Source: Acidimicrobiaceae bacterium (GTDB lineage Bacteria; Actinomycetota; Acidimicrobiia; Acidimicrobiales; RAAP-2). Taken from it: 6,689 nt of DNA. Positions 5,653 to 6,689 of this stretch are shown one piece after another. Where the stretch lies: NCBI GenBank assembly GCA_003135595.1, contig PLCI01000111.1, positions 4,664 to 11,352 of the forward strand. The letters run 5' to 3'. Every line of letters starts with the position of its first letter. The stretch's first letter is position 1. The translations under genes were made by a program, and so were the position numbers. The notes under the pieces are model-generated. The model was not told where the DNA came from. It ran no database searches and was given only the letters and a program-made list of their open reading frames with translations.

Positions 5653-6689
5653 ATGAAAAGAGTCGCACTCATGGCGGCCGTAGCCGTCGGTTTGTCACTC
5701 GCGACCGCAGGCGTGGGACAGGCAACGACCAGATCGCCGGGGACCGCGCAGTCGAGCGCCCTCCAGCCACGGTTCACGGTGATCGCGCCGCTGCAATTGC
5801 CGAAGAAATTCGCGCACGCTGTCCGCGCCTCGAGGACGCCGCCACAGCTCCCCACGTTCACGACCAGCTACTTCGACGGCACGAACACGTGGCCGGCGAC
5901 GTTCGTCGGCGTGAAGCCCTCGAAGCGCCGCACGACGAGGGTTCCCGTCCAGCTCGTGGCATTGAACTTCACATTCCCCCACGAGTCCAGCTATTGCGGA
6001 GTCAGCGCTCCCACCACGCTGAACGGCACGGACGTCGTGACCGCGGTGCGCAACTCGCCACTGTTCGTTAAGCACTACTACCACTCGACACTGGGCGACA
6101 AGGGATTGCTGCAGTTCCTCGACGCCTACGTGCGCCAGGCGTTCAACCAGCAGGGGACTCGCTACCACGTCTACCTCACCCTTAATGCAAAGGTCCCGAC
6201 GCTCAACGTGGAGGTCCCCTTCAACGACGGCTTCATCGGAGACGGGAACGCTTGCATCGACAGGACGCCTGCCGGGCTTGCGATCGTCGACACGTCGTTC
6301 TTCATCAGTGTCCTCGACAATCTCCTGCCGCTGACGACCTACCTCCACAACAACAACGCGCTCCTCGGGCTCGTCTCGCGCGACGTCGTGCTTGCCGACT
6401 TCGCCCAGGGGCTCATGCGCAACTGCTGCATCCTCGGCTTCCACACCTACTACCAGCTGCCGAACGGCAGGCAGGCACTGGAGTGGGCGAGTTACATCAC
6501 CGACCCGACGTTCTTTGGACCCCTGGCCAGTGACATGCTCGCGACATCCCACGAGGTCGCCGAGTTCCAGATGGACCCGTTCCTCACCAACGCGACGCCG
6601 TCCTGGCGATTCCCTGGCGGCCCTGCAGGCGACTGCCAGAACAACCTGGAGGTCGGCGACCCGACCGAGGTGCTGTCCGGCACACCAAG
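5653..6689 (+). CDS. Secreted zincin-like putative metallopeptidase, 3' end outside the window
   Basis: There are 345 complete codons and no stop before the window edge. The protein starts with a Sec signal peptide (MKR, hydrophobic core to about residue 20, likely cleavage after GQA at about 24). The strongest motif is S299-HEVAEFQMDP-309: H300, E301 and E304 form HExxE, followed by D308-P309, N313 and W318, then C328 and LEVGD at 332-336. This resembles secreted bacterial families with HExxE...DP...E(x)GD, and recalls the HExxEAxTDP motif of EXORDIUM-like proteins. The pair C258-C259 in NCCILGFH is another stretch I recall as conserved in a large family of unnamed proteins of soil bacteria. 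The likely ligands are H300, E304 and a third residue such as D336 or one beyond the edge; this and peptidase activity are inferences, and a non-catalytic relative is possible. Length suggests only the C-terminus is missing. The Shine-Dalgarno AAGGGGG supports the start. Confidence 0.85.
   Translation, partial: MKRVALMAAVAVGLSLATAGVGQATTRSPGTAQSSALQPRFTVIAPLQLPKKFAHAVRASRTPPQLPTFTTSYFDGTNTWPATFVGVKPSKRRTTRVPVQLVALNFTFPHESSYCGVSAPTTLNGTDVVTAVRNSPLFVKHYYHSTLGDKGLLQFLDAYVRQAFNQQGTRYHVYLTLNAKVPTLNVEVPFNDGFIGDGNACIDRTPAGLAIVDTSFFISVLDNLLPLTTYLHNNNALLGLVSRDVVLADFAQGLMRNCCILGFHTYYQLPNGRQALEWASYITDPTFFGPLASDMLATSHEVAEFQMDPFLTNATPSWRFPGGPAGDCQNNLEVGDPTEVLSGTP

Noticed and set aside
5695..6552. Long minus-strand open frame opposite the zincin-like gene
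   Set aside because: The plus strand has a signal peptide, a ribosome binding site and family motifs; the minus frame has none and is a codon-bias shadow.
1..6689. CRISPR arrays, tRNA or rRNA genes, transposases and long repeats
   Set aside because: I looked for them on both strands and saw no candidate. Repetition is confined to protein-level propeller repeats.

Overview
The window is GC-rich DNA with dense coding in a strongly G/C-ending codon style. Its protein families are typical of soil or freshwater Actinomycetota: a kelch plus NHL/PQQ-like double propeller, SCPSxxxC / Asp-box propeller repeats, and a GH16-like secreted protein with a WPPE motif. Acidimicrobiia or Thermoleophilia are my best guesses. 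This rests on family resemblance recalled from memory, not on a marker gene.

Layout. Positions 1-225 hold no gene I can support, only a possible terminator. Four genes then lie on the minus strand; in transcription order they are a GNAT acetyltransferase (5335-4724), a secreted GH16-fold protein with a ruined catalytic motif (4559-3600), a lipoprotein with a seven-bladed Asp-box propeller (3603-2461) and a membrane-anchored double beta-propeller (2337-226). The GH16-fold gene and the lipoprotein gene overlap by the four bases ATGA, so they are almost certainly one translationally coupled unit. A hairpin after the acetyltransferase gene probably separates it from them. From 5653 to the right edge, on the plus strand, runs a secreted zincin-like protein with an SHExxExxxDP motif. 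It has no stop codon in the window. A 317-bp divergent intergenic region with two perfect palindromes lies between the acetyltransferase and this gene.

How the genes may work together. Four of the five genes encode exported proteins, and three of those four are built from beta-propeller or jelly-roll folds suited to binding rather than catalysis. The coupled pair looks like a cell-surface binding module: a probable lectin-like GH16 relative and a lipid-anchored propeller. The double propeller could belong to the same surface assembly, but it has its own upstream region with two overlapping inverted repeats, so co-regulation is unproven. The acetyltransferase is probably an unrelated neighbour. 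I see no tRNA, rRNA, CRISPR array, insertion sequence or phage gene.
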